From positions 16,252 through 80,251 of the forward strand of contig JBBHKE010001350.1 of the NCBI GenBank assembly GCA_037447655.1: a stretch of 64,000 bases of DNA, read 5' to 3'. A model generated the notes under the pieces. That model saw nothing but the letters and a program-made list of their open reading frames with translations. It ran no database searches and was not told the origin of the DNA. The position numbers and the translations under genes were made by a program. Below, piece after piece: positions 33,293-55,270 of the stretch. Every line of letters begins with the position of its first letter. The first letter of the stretch is position 1. The DNA comes from Zygnema cylindricum (lineage: Eukaryota; Streptophyta; Zygnematophyceae; Zygnematales; Zygnemataceae).

Positions 33293-36200
33293 GCTCGCAA
33301 GTTTATTGTGAAAAATGAGCTTGAGTCTGTTGATTTACTCACGATGAAAGAGATACAAAAACAACAAAAGATGCATGAGTATATCATTTTGGACAGCAAC
33401 AAACCTATTGTCGCACAAGTATAAAGTACTCCAATTTCTGAGCAGTCTTTTGAGGCTAATCGAGACTCTCAGCCAGTTCATTTCCAGCCAGGACAGCCAC
33501 GATTAATACCTGCAGATCAACACCATCGACAAAGGCAGAATGCACACGATTCAACGATCTCAGCCTAAGAATTTCCGGGGGGAAGAGATCCAATAGCCGC
33601 CTCCAAAAAAACCCTCACTTTGCCTACTCAACAGCCTCATGAGAGCCTCTGACCATCTGGGATGCCTTCTCATCACTGGAGCAAAATCACTAGATTGAGG
33701 CAGCAAACGATGAAATGAAGTCGATCATGGAGGCTCAGACATAGGAGTTGGTGGATCTTCCTCCAGACTAAAAAGTGATCAGCAGCAAATGGGTATTCAA
33801 GGTGAAGTTAAATCCTTATAATACTATTAAACAACATAAAGCCATTCTTGTGGCAAATGGGTATATTCAAAATGAAGGAATTGACTTTGAAGAAACTTTT
33901 TCTCCATTGGTAAGATTTTCGGCAATAAGGATTTTGTTATCCCTAGCTGATATAGAAGATATGGAAATACATCAAAAGGATGTAAAAACAACCTTTTTGC
34001 ATGGAGAGCTAGAAGAGACCATTTACATCCAGCAGCCTAAAATGTATGCAGAGCCAAGAAAAGAGCACTTAGTATGCAAATTGTTAAAATCTCTCTACGG
34101 TCTAAATCAAGCCCCCAGGCAATGGAATCTGAAGCTTGATGGATTCCTAACTAGCCTAGGATTTCAAAGAAAAAGCTCTGATTAATCCGTGTGTTGTTTT
34201 GAAAAGTTTGTTTCGTGCGTACGCGACAGTTCGTGCGCTATGGAATTTAATGTGGAGGTTCGAATAGATTCATGAATTCGGGAGCGAACGAACGGATATA
34301 ATTTAAGTGATGTAAAAGACTCATTGAGTGTCGTGTAGAAGCATTGACAAATGAACGGTGGATCGCAAAGCGATCCGATGTGGAATAAACGAAATGTTGA
34401 AACAGGCACCGCCGGTACGGCGCAGTTGCGACGCAGACAGGACAACGCAGCTGTGGTTATTTTTGATGAATATGTGCCATTGGTACAGAGCACCTGCGAC
34501 GCAAACAAGTCAACGCAGCTGCGATTACCTTGATATGATCCGCACGGACAAAGCAGCTGACGCAGCTGCAGATAATATAACTAGTATAGATTGTGAGTAA
34601 TGACATTTGTTTAGTGGTCACTTAGTGGTAGCTTAGTTTTTGATGTACGAAGATTGTGGAGATGTCGGTGTAAATATTATGTACAACAAAGGTTTGTCTT
34701 TTTTCTAATTAGTTATTAGTGTAGATTTGTTCGGTCTGACATACCTCGAAGTATTCGGGTATACTTACAATGGTTTAGGTAGATGGTAGATACCGTATGG
34801 CTCGTATGCCTCCGTACATTCAGTAGTGAACTCTCTGAGTATAACTTGTAGGACTTAGAATATTTTGAGTATCACAGTCAAGTTTAATCAAAGTAATGGC
34901 AGACTATCTTCTGCATCTTTGACCTGTTGGTGTGATCACTCTGTTTGGTGCATTCATGTAAAACTTTGTGGATTTATTCTATGAGATATATTATATATGT
35001 GTGTAAAGTTTCATAATATTCAGAAATTTCTGTAATATTCTGTGAGCAGTCTAATTGGTTAGTTTGTGAAGCTGCCAACTGTTTTTGTGAATCTTTGGAG
35101 CTTATATCTTCTAGATTCCTTGGTGGATTTGGCTGTAACTTTGGGAGCTTACAATGTCTATATTATAATTCCTATTGGTGCAGTTTAAGGTGATTTTATT
35201 TATTGTGAAGTAATCTGTGCTGTCGCAAACACAGCTGTTTGTAGGTTAGTCTGTGGTGCTTCCGAGAGTAATCCATGGTTGAAATAGGCTATGGACAACA
35301 CTGTGTACGTTCTAAAGGGTGAGGAAGGGATAATATAAATAGCGGTTTATGTAGATGACCTATTACTAGTTAGCAAATCAATGACTAAAGTTAACAAAAT
35401 CAAAGTTGCCTTAAATTCACGGTTCGAGATAATAGACCTCAGTGAGGCGAAGTATATTTTGGGTATTCAGGTAGAAAAGGATAGAAATAAGAGATTAATA
35501 AAATTGACTCAAAAAGAGGCTATTGAAAACATGTTAGATGAGTATAGAATGCGGGGAGCAAAAGGATGTGTAACTCCAATGGAGTTTTTGCAGAAGTTAG
35601 AAAGAGAAGAGACAAAACCGGGTGTTCTTATTAGTGAGAACTTAGAGTTAGGGTAGGATGATCCTATGACACTAATACCTTACAAAAAAATAGTGGAAAG
35701 TTTAATATATTTCATGAACTATACCCGTCGTGACATTGTTGCAACAGTTGGGGTACTAAGCAAAAGTCTAGAGAATCCGAGAAAATCCGACCGTAATGCA
35801 GCAAGGAGAGTCTTAAGATATTTGGTAGGAACCAAAGACCTCAAACTCACACTAAGCGGAGGAGAAGTGAAGCTATAAACATGGAGTGACGCAAGCTATG
35901 GCGACATGTCAAACCGGATCTCCACCATAGGATTTATTGTGCAAATTGGGAACGGGGCTTGCTCTTGGAGCAACAACCTCCAAAAAGTCACGGCAAAATC
36001 AACAATGGAGTCACAATACATGGCAGCAAGCTCGACCCTCAAAGAACTCTTACGGGTATAATCCATGTTGCAAGAATTAGGATACATGCAGGTTGGTCCA
36101 CGAGTGATCTGGTGTGATAACCAAGCTACCATTGTCATTGCCTCTAACCCAAGTCACCACTTCAAGAGTAAACACATGGATGTAAGATTACACTTTGTAA

Positions 36201-36334
36201 GAGAAAAAGTGTTTTCTAGAGTGATTAAATTATGTTATTTGCCTGAAGCAAAAATGATTGTTGATATGCTCACCAAAGCTCTTCCTACTCCTAAGCTGAA
36301 GTATGGTAAGGATGCAGTGGGACTAGGTGACTAG
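33293..36334 (+). pseudogene. E6 pol pseudogene
   Basis: Integrase tail and linker run 33293-33770 with stops. Reverse transcriptase N-terminal part is at 33775-34185. After the solo LTR it resumes at 35306 with YVDD at 35348-35359 and reaches 35656. RNase H follows from 35666, interrupted by a stop at 35876, and continues to a natural end at 36334 (..PTPKLKYGKDAVGLGD). Across the insertion the frame rejoins exactly (..S-D-stop-S-V / Y-V-L-K..), except for a pre-existing TAA. Confidence 0.87.
34192..35300 (+). mobile_element. Solo LTR inside E6 reverse transcriptase
   Basis: Starts TGTTGTTTTGAAAAG and ends ATGGACAACA. It is flanked by a 5-bp duplication CCGTG / CTGTG with one mismatch (34187-34191, 35301-35305). 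U3 carries AACGCAGCTG-type repeats (34410-34560). It belongs to a different subfamily from the E4 and E6 LTRs. Confidence 0.85.
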
Positions 36335-36537
36335 ATGAGTTGCTACATTGCTACACTGCCATGTTGCGCTAGTGCGACATCGGGATACAGTGGGACTCGT
36401 TGATTTGTTGCGATGTTATGCTGCCATGCTACGCTAGTGCGCTGCTTTGCTGTTGTGCTGCACTAGTTCAACATCGCAGCTGCGCTGCTCTAAAATCGCA
36501 GCTTCACTGATACACGGAGTCTAAAAATTAAAGGGAG
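36335..36537 (+). other. E6 3' untranslated tract before the LTR
   Basis: About 200 bp of CATTGC/TGCGCTAGTGCG-like short repeats between the RNase H stop and the polypurine tract AAAGGGAG (36530-36537). E1 and E4 have only 13-23 bp here, so this is an expansion. Confidence 0.6.
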
Positions 36538-37382
36538 TGTTGATTTTGGAAAGCTTTCAGCCTCAATAAATAAGTGTGATGACAAAAAGAAAGTAATCTG
36601 TAGCTTAAGTTTTCATAGGCACACGCGTGTCACACTTTGAGCGGGATAACGCAGCTACGACGATGTTAAGACAAAACAGCTGCTACGCAGACAAAACAAC
36701 GCAGCTGCGATGCAAATAGACAACGCAACTGCGACGCAGTCAGGACAAAGCAGCTGATGTTTTTTTGGATTTGATCAAGAACGCGACAACGCAGCCGCGA
36801 ATGATTTGAATGTGATACATACCGCAACTGCGATTGATATGAATCAAGTCAACGGACGAGATTCATAAGAGGATCACAAGTGACTTAGCCGACAAGTACT
36901 TATACAATCACCTAGTATAGGTTCTGAGTAATGTTGATTGTACTGTGGTAGATTAGGTTGGCGGGATTAGGAATACTTAGATCTTACTGGTAGTTTTGTT
37001 CTTTGACGTACCTCTAAGGTACACTTGTGTCGGCGGTACAACACTGAGTAGATACTCACTGCGAGTTTAAGACTTAGGACTTAGAGCATTTTATGAATCC
37101 AGACTTCCAAGTAGTAAAACAGCTAACAGTTTTTGGGAAACTTCTGATTATTCTACCTTGAGTGTTATTGGATCGATTGAGCTAAATCTTTGGGAGTTGT
37201 CAGCGTTTATGTTGCTCTATATTGTGATAGAGTTTTTGTTAGGCTTTGGTGTTTGTATAAGATTTTCTGGACACTTGAAAAGAGTTATTTGGTAGGACTC
37301 TTGATAGCTTTTGCGAGTGTATCATGTCAACTTCTACTACTACTGCTGCTCCTCCACCTACACCGGTGGTTGTAGAAAAACA
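36538..37382 (+). repeat. E6 3' LTR
   Basis: 845 bp, starting TGTTGATTTTGGAAAGC like E2 and ending GTAGAAAAACA. Its Gag-start segment has ATG at 37324. U3 carries six or more AACGCAGCTGCGA-like motifs (36600-36840). Confidence 0.85.
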
Positions 37383-40020
37383 TTAAGAATAATTAAAACA
37401 ATACCGATGTGCAATTGTTTTGAATTTTTCTTTGCATTGAGTGCTTTTCTTATTCAAAATGAGAGTTTTATTGGCTTTGGTATGAAACAATTCCACCTTG
37501 TTAACACCCTAGCATCGATTTTTTTGATACACATTTGTTTTTTGTAGATACCTTTGTTGGAAAAGGGTCTGGTTTGGGTGTGAGAAAAAAATAGTGTTGT
37601 GTATTAGTTGATCTCCTATCTGCGATAAATTTGATAATTGATATATCTATTATTGTATTCGTAAAGGGGTGATAAATTACGATAAATCGTTATCGGTAAG
37701 CATCATCGACATAGGGCCATATATCGGTACAGATAAACAATAACCAGTAATTTTCGACCACCAATATATCTTAAACGGGGGAGGGGAGGGGGGCGAGGGG
37801 CTGCAAGATTTTTCTATGTTGGGGTACTTAATTTTCAGTACGTTACACAAAACCAAAGTTTGAAGCAAAAATTTATTTTTTTAAATAAACAGATCATCAA
37901 TAGGTCAAAAAAAGAAACACATTCGTTATCTGTAAGAGTGTACAGATACTCAACTTAGAAAAAATGCATCTAAGTACGACGAATTGATGTTCCCGTCAAA
38001 AGTGTGAACAACTAGATTCATTTCACCTTATTTGGGGGGGGTGCCCATGTAACCGTACTTTGAAGTGGTACTTTGTATTTTAGCGAAGATTCTCCGTAGT
38101 AATTTGCATAGCCTTCCAATGTGCGAAAATGAAATCGTTACTTCAAAATGTGACGGTTGTAGTGGTGGTTAAAGATTGTGACGGTTGTAGACAACTATAA
38201 AACATGTGACAAGTGGTGATGTCTAAAATATTGCAGACGTCTAGTTTTTTAGTGACATTGTAGATCTTTAAGGTTTTGTGACATTTCATCATATTCACAT
38301 GTGATAGCCTCGACGTCAATAAATCAAGAACTTTGCGCCATGGCGTCTCAATTTTTTTTTTCATCTTTACTCACGCGATCAAACTACATCCAAAAGTAGT
38401 CAAAAATGGATTTTTTAGAGCTTTTTTATTTCATGTTACTTTTTTCGTGTTTCATCTTAAAAAGTGTGATGAATGAGCGGTAGTGTGAGAGAGAGAGAGA
38501 GGGAGAGGTGACGACGTCGCAAATTTTTGAAAATGGCCCATGAATGAAAGTGGGGATTTGAGACACCTGTGATTTTTTTTCCATATATGAACATGACGGG
38601 CAAGGAAAAGTATTCTCCATCATGTTTAAATTTTAACATTCGTGTGGCACGTGAGTGTACGTTGTCTCATCCATTGTTGAAGTGATACTTTAACTAAAAT
38701 CACCTCGCGAGGTGATTTCTGTTTAAGTTTTCAAATGAGCTAAAAGCCCATGGGTAAAAAAAAGGAAGTTTCAAATTGGGTACCGAAAACGACAAAATTG
38801 GAGTATATTCAAAGTATGAAGATGTCGTCCATTATACTGTGGTCTTTACAATTTTTTAGTACGGTACAAGAATTTCTCGTATAGATTGAAATTTGGAGGA
38901 AAACAACAAAAAAAACACTCGATACTTTCGCACATAGGCACACCCTTTTTATCACACTTTCATGTTGATATAGCCAAGATGTGTCGGTCAACACTCTAGA
39001 TGTGGTACTTGGCTATTCAAACCGACTAAAGGTAAATACGTATAACATTGATCGACTCTATTGACCTTATTAAAATCTTGTTAATTACCCCCAAATTATG
39101 TGAATTCTCCTTCATGTCAAAATATTGTTGATGATAAGACAACTAAAAAAAAACAAAGCCCTCTTTCGGTATTCCTTGTTTGTCTCCATTCCCTTGTCGT
39201 TGTTTTCTTTCCATCTTCCTTTTGTGTTTGGCCCCTTTCCTCTTTTTTTCCTTCTTCTTGTCTTTCTCTTTTTCGTCCTTTCATCGCATCGCCTTCAATA
39301 AAGATGGGAGAGGAAGAGAGAGGGAGAGAGAGGGGCAAACAAGAGAGAGGTGAGGAGAGGGTGGGAGAAAGAAGGGGGAGAAAGAGTGGGAGGGAGAAAA
39401 GGGGAGGGGACAAGCAGAGAGGTGTGGAGAGGGAGAGAGGAGGAGAAAAGGAAGTGGGGCGGAGAGGGGGAGAAAGAGACACAGAGAGGGACAAGAGAAG
39501 GGGGGTGGGCGTGTAGAGAGAGACAGGTGGAGATTAAGTGATATTTTCGATTTTTTTAGTGCGCACATATCAATTTATGACATCTAAGATATTTTCTACT
39601 CTTTTTGTATGGTAGATGTTTTAGTGACTTTCGGTCAATTTATCAGTTTGTTTGGACATCTACTTTCACGGGAACCATTTTTTTGATATTTTGAAACTTT
39701 TTTTTTTGTTTTACCTTTTTACCTTATTTCGTTTTTTTTCAATCGCCTTTTTATGTGTTCGAGCTGTTTGTTTTTGGTGCTACTCCGGGCGATTCTCCAA
39801 TAAGTCGACTTGTCCATTTCACACTTTACCACGAAAGGAATAGATGTTAGAGGTCACAGAAGTAAACATTCAACAATCTGAATTCGACATTTTTTACCGA
39901 GCTTACCTGACCGTACCCTACTTTATTTTATATTTTTTGGATCACCAGGCTGAATCGGGCCGGCCCCCAAAATTTGGCAACTCAATCTTTTCAAGATCAC
40001 AAAGTACAATAATGTTGGAT
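37383..40020. other. No gene; AT-rich with low-complexity tracts
   Basis: A degenerate TATCG-rich MITE lies near 37594-37760 (ends GTGTTGTGTATTAG, with a GGGGAGGGGAGGGG run). A perfect 22-bp palindrome is at 38698-38719. A purine tract occupies 39299-39535, over which open frames on both strands are low-complexity artefacts. No domain-bearing frame was seen. Confidence 0.55.
39299..39535. repeat. GA-rich purine tract
   Basis: About 235 bp almost purely A and G on the plus strand (GAGAGGGAGAGAG-like). Frames predicted across it are compositional. Confidence 0.8.
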
Positions 40021-40029
40021 AGTACAGAC

Positions 40030-40236
40030 ACTACACCGTGAATCGTTATTAGCCTTATGTACTCTATATCGGCACCCCAAAATTTTGACATTGATACCTT
40101 AAATAGAATAAGCTACACTATTTAACGACGTGGACCAAAATCTGCCACGTATCCTAGCCCTAAGTTAGAGTGAATGACGCTATTTTTTTCTTTACACTAA
40201 TAATTTCTATACGCTAATAACGATTCAAGGTGTAGT
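40030..40236. mobile_element. MITE with CACTACACCGTGAATCG ends
   Basis: It starts CACTACACCGTGAATCGTTA and ends with the inverse (TAACGATTCAAGGTGTAGTG), about 25-bp inverted ends with one mismatch. Length 207 bp, no coding. It belongs to the same family as the element at 1915-2545. Confidence 0.7.
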
Positions 40237-40470
40237 GGTACGTACTTACGAAAACCTTCAATTTTTTTTTGACTTTTGCTTACTCGGCTGTACCGTATTA
40301 TTTTTCTTTTCTTTTTTTTTGAATCACCTAGTGGACTTCGGCCTGCCCCCAAAATTTGGCACCCTAATCCATTCCGAATCCGACGCGGCCCGCCGGGTAC
40401 GAATCAGGTACCCGGTTGTCACCTCTAACCGATGTACACAAAATTGTCAGCGATCCAATAGTACAATGTG

Positions 40471-40653
40471 GTGTTGTGTATTTAAAGTCACTTCGATATA
40501 TTGCAATAAAAAATACATCGTAATATCGGCTGACATATCGTTACAATATCGTGATGTTGAGCTTTTCAATATATTGCTACGATATATCGATTAACAGACA
40601 TTAAAAATCAGGTACATATCGAATATAGGCAATGGGCCTTTGATACACAACAC
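40471..40653. mobile_element. MITE with GTGTTGTGTAT ends (diverged TATCG family)
   Basis: It starts GTGTTGTGTATTTAAAG and ends TTGATACACAACAC. The interior is rich in GATATATCG palindromes. It is a short relative of the elements at 1942 and 47900 and is followed directly by another CACTACATGGTGAATCAC terminus. Confidence 0.6.
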
Positions 40654-41300
40654 TACATGGTGAATCACTATTAGTGGTAATGTTCTTTTTGCCACTTAAA
40701 ACATCTTTTCTTCGTACGCGCATGTCGGATTGTGGATCTGACGGTTGAAATTGAAAGGTATGATTGGGAGCTTTTGGTTGGTGGTCTTAAATTGAAAATC
40801 GGACAAATGTTTACGAAGAAGCATAGATGTCTCATTCGTACGGATTTTGACATTTTACGAAATTTTGTTATTTTTTATAGATTTTGTACCATTCATGAAG
40901 TACGTGTACTTTTCTTACGGACTAAATGTAAGGATATAATTTACGAAAATTCAAATAAAGGGTTCAACCTACACCTTGAATCGCTCTTAGAGTTAAACAT
41001 GATATTGGGTTCAAGGACCTAACGCCAACAAAAAGTAAAAAAATAACACTATATACACCTAACACTAATTTGGATGTAGACGGGATAGTCTTTGTTCACA
41101 TATTCGATGCTTGAGCATGTGAGAACAGATTCTCGCGATTCTCCCTCGTCTTTATGACTTGGAATTAAATCTGAGTACTCTTTTTCGTGGCGACGCACTC
41201 AATTTCCTGTGTCGACGCCTTTATTTGACACTTACTATGTACGCTATACAAAATAATGAGCAATTTTTGCACGGTCTGATTCATTTTTTACACTACACTA

Positions 41301-41980
41301 TTTAAATCATAGTTCAAAAGTAGGTGAAAGTAGGCCCATACAGTATGCCTATTGTATGCAAAACATACAATATGCCCTTAAGACCCATATTGTATTGGTC
41401 GAAAAATGAAAAAAAAGGTTAAGAGGGTTGAGTTGCACATCGATCGATAGAGAATTAAACGGCATGTCTAAATTTTGAAAAAAAATCGGACAAAAAATAT
41501 TTTTTCTGTGAATTTTGAGGTGTTTTTTATTTCAACCGTCAGATTCGGACGATCGGACGGTCTCTGATCAAAGTAACGATCTTAAGAAGATAACATGAAA
41601 AGCCCATAACACAACTTACGATAGGACAATTTGTCATATTAGCGTCTGCAATTTTGAAGGCAACACTAAATAAAGCCTCAAATTGACCAACCCGGTCGCC
41701 CGTCCGCGTTTTTTTTTTTTCCGGGTTTTTTTTCCGGGTTTTTTTTCCGGGTTTTTTTTCCGGCGGAATGTCATCCTACGCCGCGTCAGTTCGCTAAAAA
41801 ATTTCGTCAGGTGGCGTGCGTTGTACTATGATCATACGTCATATTCGTACGATCGTACAAGAGTGTCCGCAACTCACACCCATACAATATGCCTACTCTA
41901 CGCGAGTTTAGTGCCAAGTTTTGTGCACCTACCAAAGGCCTACCATAAAAACGCCTACTTTTGAACTATGATTTAAATTT
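41301..41980. mobile_element. MITE with 25-bp ends (TTTAAATCATAGTTCAAAAG)
   Basis: The left end TTTAAATCATAGTTCAAAAG plus TAGG is inverted at the right end (41957-41980). About 680 bp, no transposase. A tandem 14-bp T8-CCGGGT repeat (four units) lies at 41709-41764. Confidence 0.7.
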
Positions 41981-42100
41981 TAAAAAAGTCAAAATAGAGA
42001 AATTAACGCAATTTATTCAGTACCTATAGTCTGTTTCACATATCCGGCGCTGGAACATGTGAGAACAGGTTTTCGTGATTTTACTTCGTCTTTATGACTT

Positions 42101-42770
42101 ACGGTATGTTTACATCAGACAAAAAGTGAGGTTTAATACAAAATTTGTATTTGCCCGTACCATGCCGTACTATATTCTAGTGAGTTTCTTGAAAACAACA
42201 TTACAAAAAATAAGATTACGATTCTCCAAGTATCCGGGAGAAGACATCGACCGTCCGATTACATTTTGGTCTTCAATGCGAAGCAATCGCTCCATCCGCC
42301 CGTGTATTGGTGAGCCCACCTGACGGAGGTGGGTTCACCAATACATAATTAGTCGATTCGCTACACCTAGACGATAGACACGTGCGTCGATGAAAAACGA
42401 AAATTTTCACATGTCCCCAAAGTCACGTGCCTTCGGACAAGCTGGTCTTAAAATCTTTGCCGAAAGTAAATACGGTTTTTCCTTGAAAATCAGCAGAATG
42501 AATGAGATATCTGAGGTACATTAACGCGGTACACTTGCGAAGTACATGTACATAATACGTAAGTACGGATTTCCATACGAAAATGGTCGGTTTACAAATC
42601 TTTGACGATTTTAGAGATTTAATCGTCAACTTACGTGGAACCACTCAAATCAGAACACGTATGTAAAAACTTGTTTACAGGCGATACGCGATGTAACCGA
42701 GGCCTCTGTAATACATAAATTTTGTTGTCCGTACTACTACAAAGACCTCCTGATGTAATCATACCCTTAG
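42101..42770. mobile_element. TIR element splitting a dispersed repeat
   Basis: The ends GGTATGTTTACATCAG and the inverse of GGTATGATTACATCAG form 16-18-bp inverted termini. The sequence on both sides (..CGTCTTTATGACTT and AATCAAATCCAAGTACGC..) is continuous in a second copy of the host repeat at about 41090-41300, so this 670-bp block is an insertion. Confidence 0.6.
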
Positions 42771-44275
42771 AATCAAATCCAAGTACGCTTTTCCGTGGCG
42801 ACGCACTCAATTTCCCCTGTCGACGTCATTATAACGTCATTACCTGACACTTAGTTTGTACGTCCGTACGGAATAATGAATAGTTTTCGTACAAATTGAC
42901 GGAATTCGTACATTGCACTTTATAAAAGCATTCTAAATTAGAGTAGCTAACGCTAATTATACAGTACGCATATAGTAAAACAAAAAATAAGGTTGATGAA
43001 GTTGTAGTAGTATTTTTTATTATGTCTCTTTTCCATTAAATTATTAGATGTTTTTATATTTTTTTCTGTTATTATAAAGTCAAAGTCGGTCAACACATTT
43101 TATAAAGTTTTGAATTTTGTTTCATGCGCATATTCGTTATGTTTTGGGCGTTTCATGCGTGCGTTTTATGCGCATGAGACATCTATGCGTAGAAAAGATG
43201 TTTTAAGTGGTGGAATAATTATTAACACTAATTGCAATACACGGTGTAATTTACTGAGGTACAATGTACCCGTCATCACAATCACGTCATAGGACATCCT
43301 GCCGCAATGGCCTAAGGGAATTCTCGAAGACTCCGGAGGCATCTCAAGGATTAGGAGAGCGCCATCGGTTCTGAGTGACGTCACATAGCGTAGACTTGTC
43401 GGGTAAGAAAAAGCTCAGCCAAGAGTGTCAGACGGTGATTGGTCGTTCGAGATTTGGATGCCTCCGTCCAATCGGACTTGATCGAACGATTCTGGATTAC
43501 TTATGGTACACTCACGTGTACCTTTGGTACCATGTGGGAAAGTGAACTATGAAAGGTGTTCGCATGTTTCCCTTTTTGGAACCCTTCTGTAACTTGATGG
43601 ATTTTTCCATCGCTCTTTTTGAAATAAAGAAAACAGTTTTTTAAGAAAAAAACGATTATTATTGGTAACAGTATTTTGCGCTCGGAGGGCAGAAAAAACT
43701 AGGGCGGAGTTCCTGTTTCTTTACGCTTACAGCGACTAAGACGGAAGAAGTATACGGACGAACATTGTACGGACGAACATTCACGAGTCAGTAAATTCCC
43801 CCCAACTACCTTGTTCTCAAGCCACAATGACATCAACGCATATCTTTTTTAAAAACCAACTAACCATTATAATAGTGGAAAAAGTTTGATGAGCTTTCCA
43901 ACCTTTCTCCTTTTCACTTTCCCCTTTTTCCCAACTCCGTTTTAATGTTTTTTGTTGTTTTGGCATCCTCAGTTTGTCTTCTTTGCTATTTAAATTTGTT
44001 TCGCCGAGATTTTCATTTTTCGGTCCGCTTGGTACATGCGAATTTTTCCTGGTCCATTTAGATTTTTCTTTCTTCGAATTTTTCTTTCTAGTGTTTCCAT
44101 GTACTCAAATAGTTTACCCTCGCGCGCTTTCAATAAGCAGTATTACTATTAAATCGGACTCGAAAACAAACAATATACCAACATTAAGAACTTCCACTTT
44201 TATCCAAAAGTCTTTTAATTCTCCTCTTGAGAGTCGAATACATTTATTAAGGGGAAATGCAACACACTTTTACTA
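42771..44275. other. No gene recognised
   Basis: The end of the split dispersed repeat (to about 42920), then unique AT-rich sequence. A block at 43280-43650 ends with AATAAAG and looks like a 3' end of a transcribed unit, but no coding domain accompanies it. Confidence 0.4.
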
Positions 44276-44282
44276 ACCACAA

Positions 44283-44322
44283 CCCCAACCCTAACCCTAA
44301 CCCTAACCCTAACCCTAACCCA
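44283..44322. repeat. Interstitial telomere-like repeat (CCCTAA)
   Basis: Five perfect CCCTAA units with variant flanks. It lies 46 bp beyond the stop codon of the geranylgeranyltransferase gene. C-rich orientation on the plus strand. Confidence 0.9.
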
Positions 44323-44367
44323 GCCTTAACCTCAGAAACCAAACACCTAAAAGTTTGGTTCTACACA

Positions 44368-54814
<10,447 letters not shown>

Positions 54815-54819
54815 GGCCT

Positions 54820-55030
54820 AGGGAGGGAGGGAAGGTGGAAAAGGAAGGAAAGGAAGGGAATGTCAGAAGGAGGGGAGAGAAGCAGACAAGGGAAGCAGGG
54901 AAAGGAAGGAAGAAAGGGAAGGAGGGAAGGAAGCAAAGGAAGGGAAAACAGGAAAGGAGGGAAAGGAGAAAAGGAAATGGAAGGGGGGGAGGAAGGAGGG
55001 CGTAAGGGAAGTAAGGGAGAGGAGGTTAGA
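54820..55030. repeat. GGGAAGGA purine tract upstream of PGGT1B
   Basis: About 210 bp of AGGGAAGG-type repeats just upstream of the gene start, in the likely promoter or 5' UTR region. Strand asymmetry is opposite to the tract at 54366-54655. Confidence 0.8.
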
Positions 55031-55099
55031 AATAGAGTTAGGTTTGAGTAAACACTAATCTGCGGAAGAATAAGGTTTAGGATTGGGTTGAGATTACAA

Positions 55100-55270
55100 C
55101 TAGGGTTAGGGTTAGGGTTAGGGTTGGGGTTAGGGTTAGGGTTAGGGTTGGGGTTAGGGTTAGGGTTAGGGTTAGGATTAGGGTTAGGATAAAGTTTAGA
55201 GTTAGGGAGTGTCTAGGATTAGGGTTCGTGTTTAGGTTTAGGGTTAGGCTCGGGGTTCTGGTTAGGTTTC
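55100..55270. repeat. Interstitial telomere-like repeat (TTAGGG)
   Basis: About 13 TTAGGG units, perfect and variant (GTTGGGG, GTTAGGA), fading out to 55270. G-rich orientation on the plus strand, 285 bp upstream of the PGGT1B start. Confidence 0.9.

Larger units (their letters stand above)
33293..37382 (+). mobile_element. Copia element E6, 5'-truncated, carrying a solo LTR
   Basis: It begins abruptly in the integrase C-terminal region, then linker, reverse transcriptase, RNase H and a 3' LTR (36538-37382). A solo LTR of another family is inserted at 34192-35300 within reverse transcriptase. No 5' LTR or Gag. Confidence 0.85.

Noticed and set aside
39100-39568. Overlapping frames of 95-138 residues
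   Set aside because: Again a purine tract read in several frames; composition artefact.
44283-44322. True chromosome end
   Set aside because: Only five CCCTAA units with long non-telomeric sequence beyond them; interstitial.
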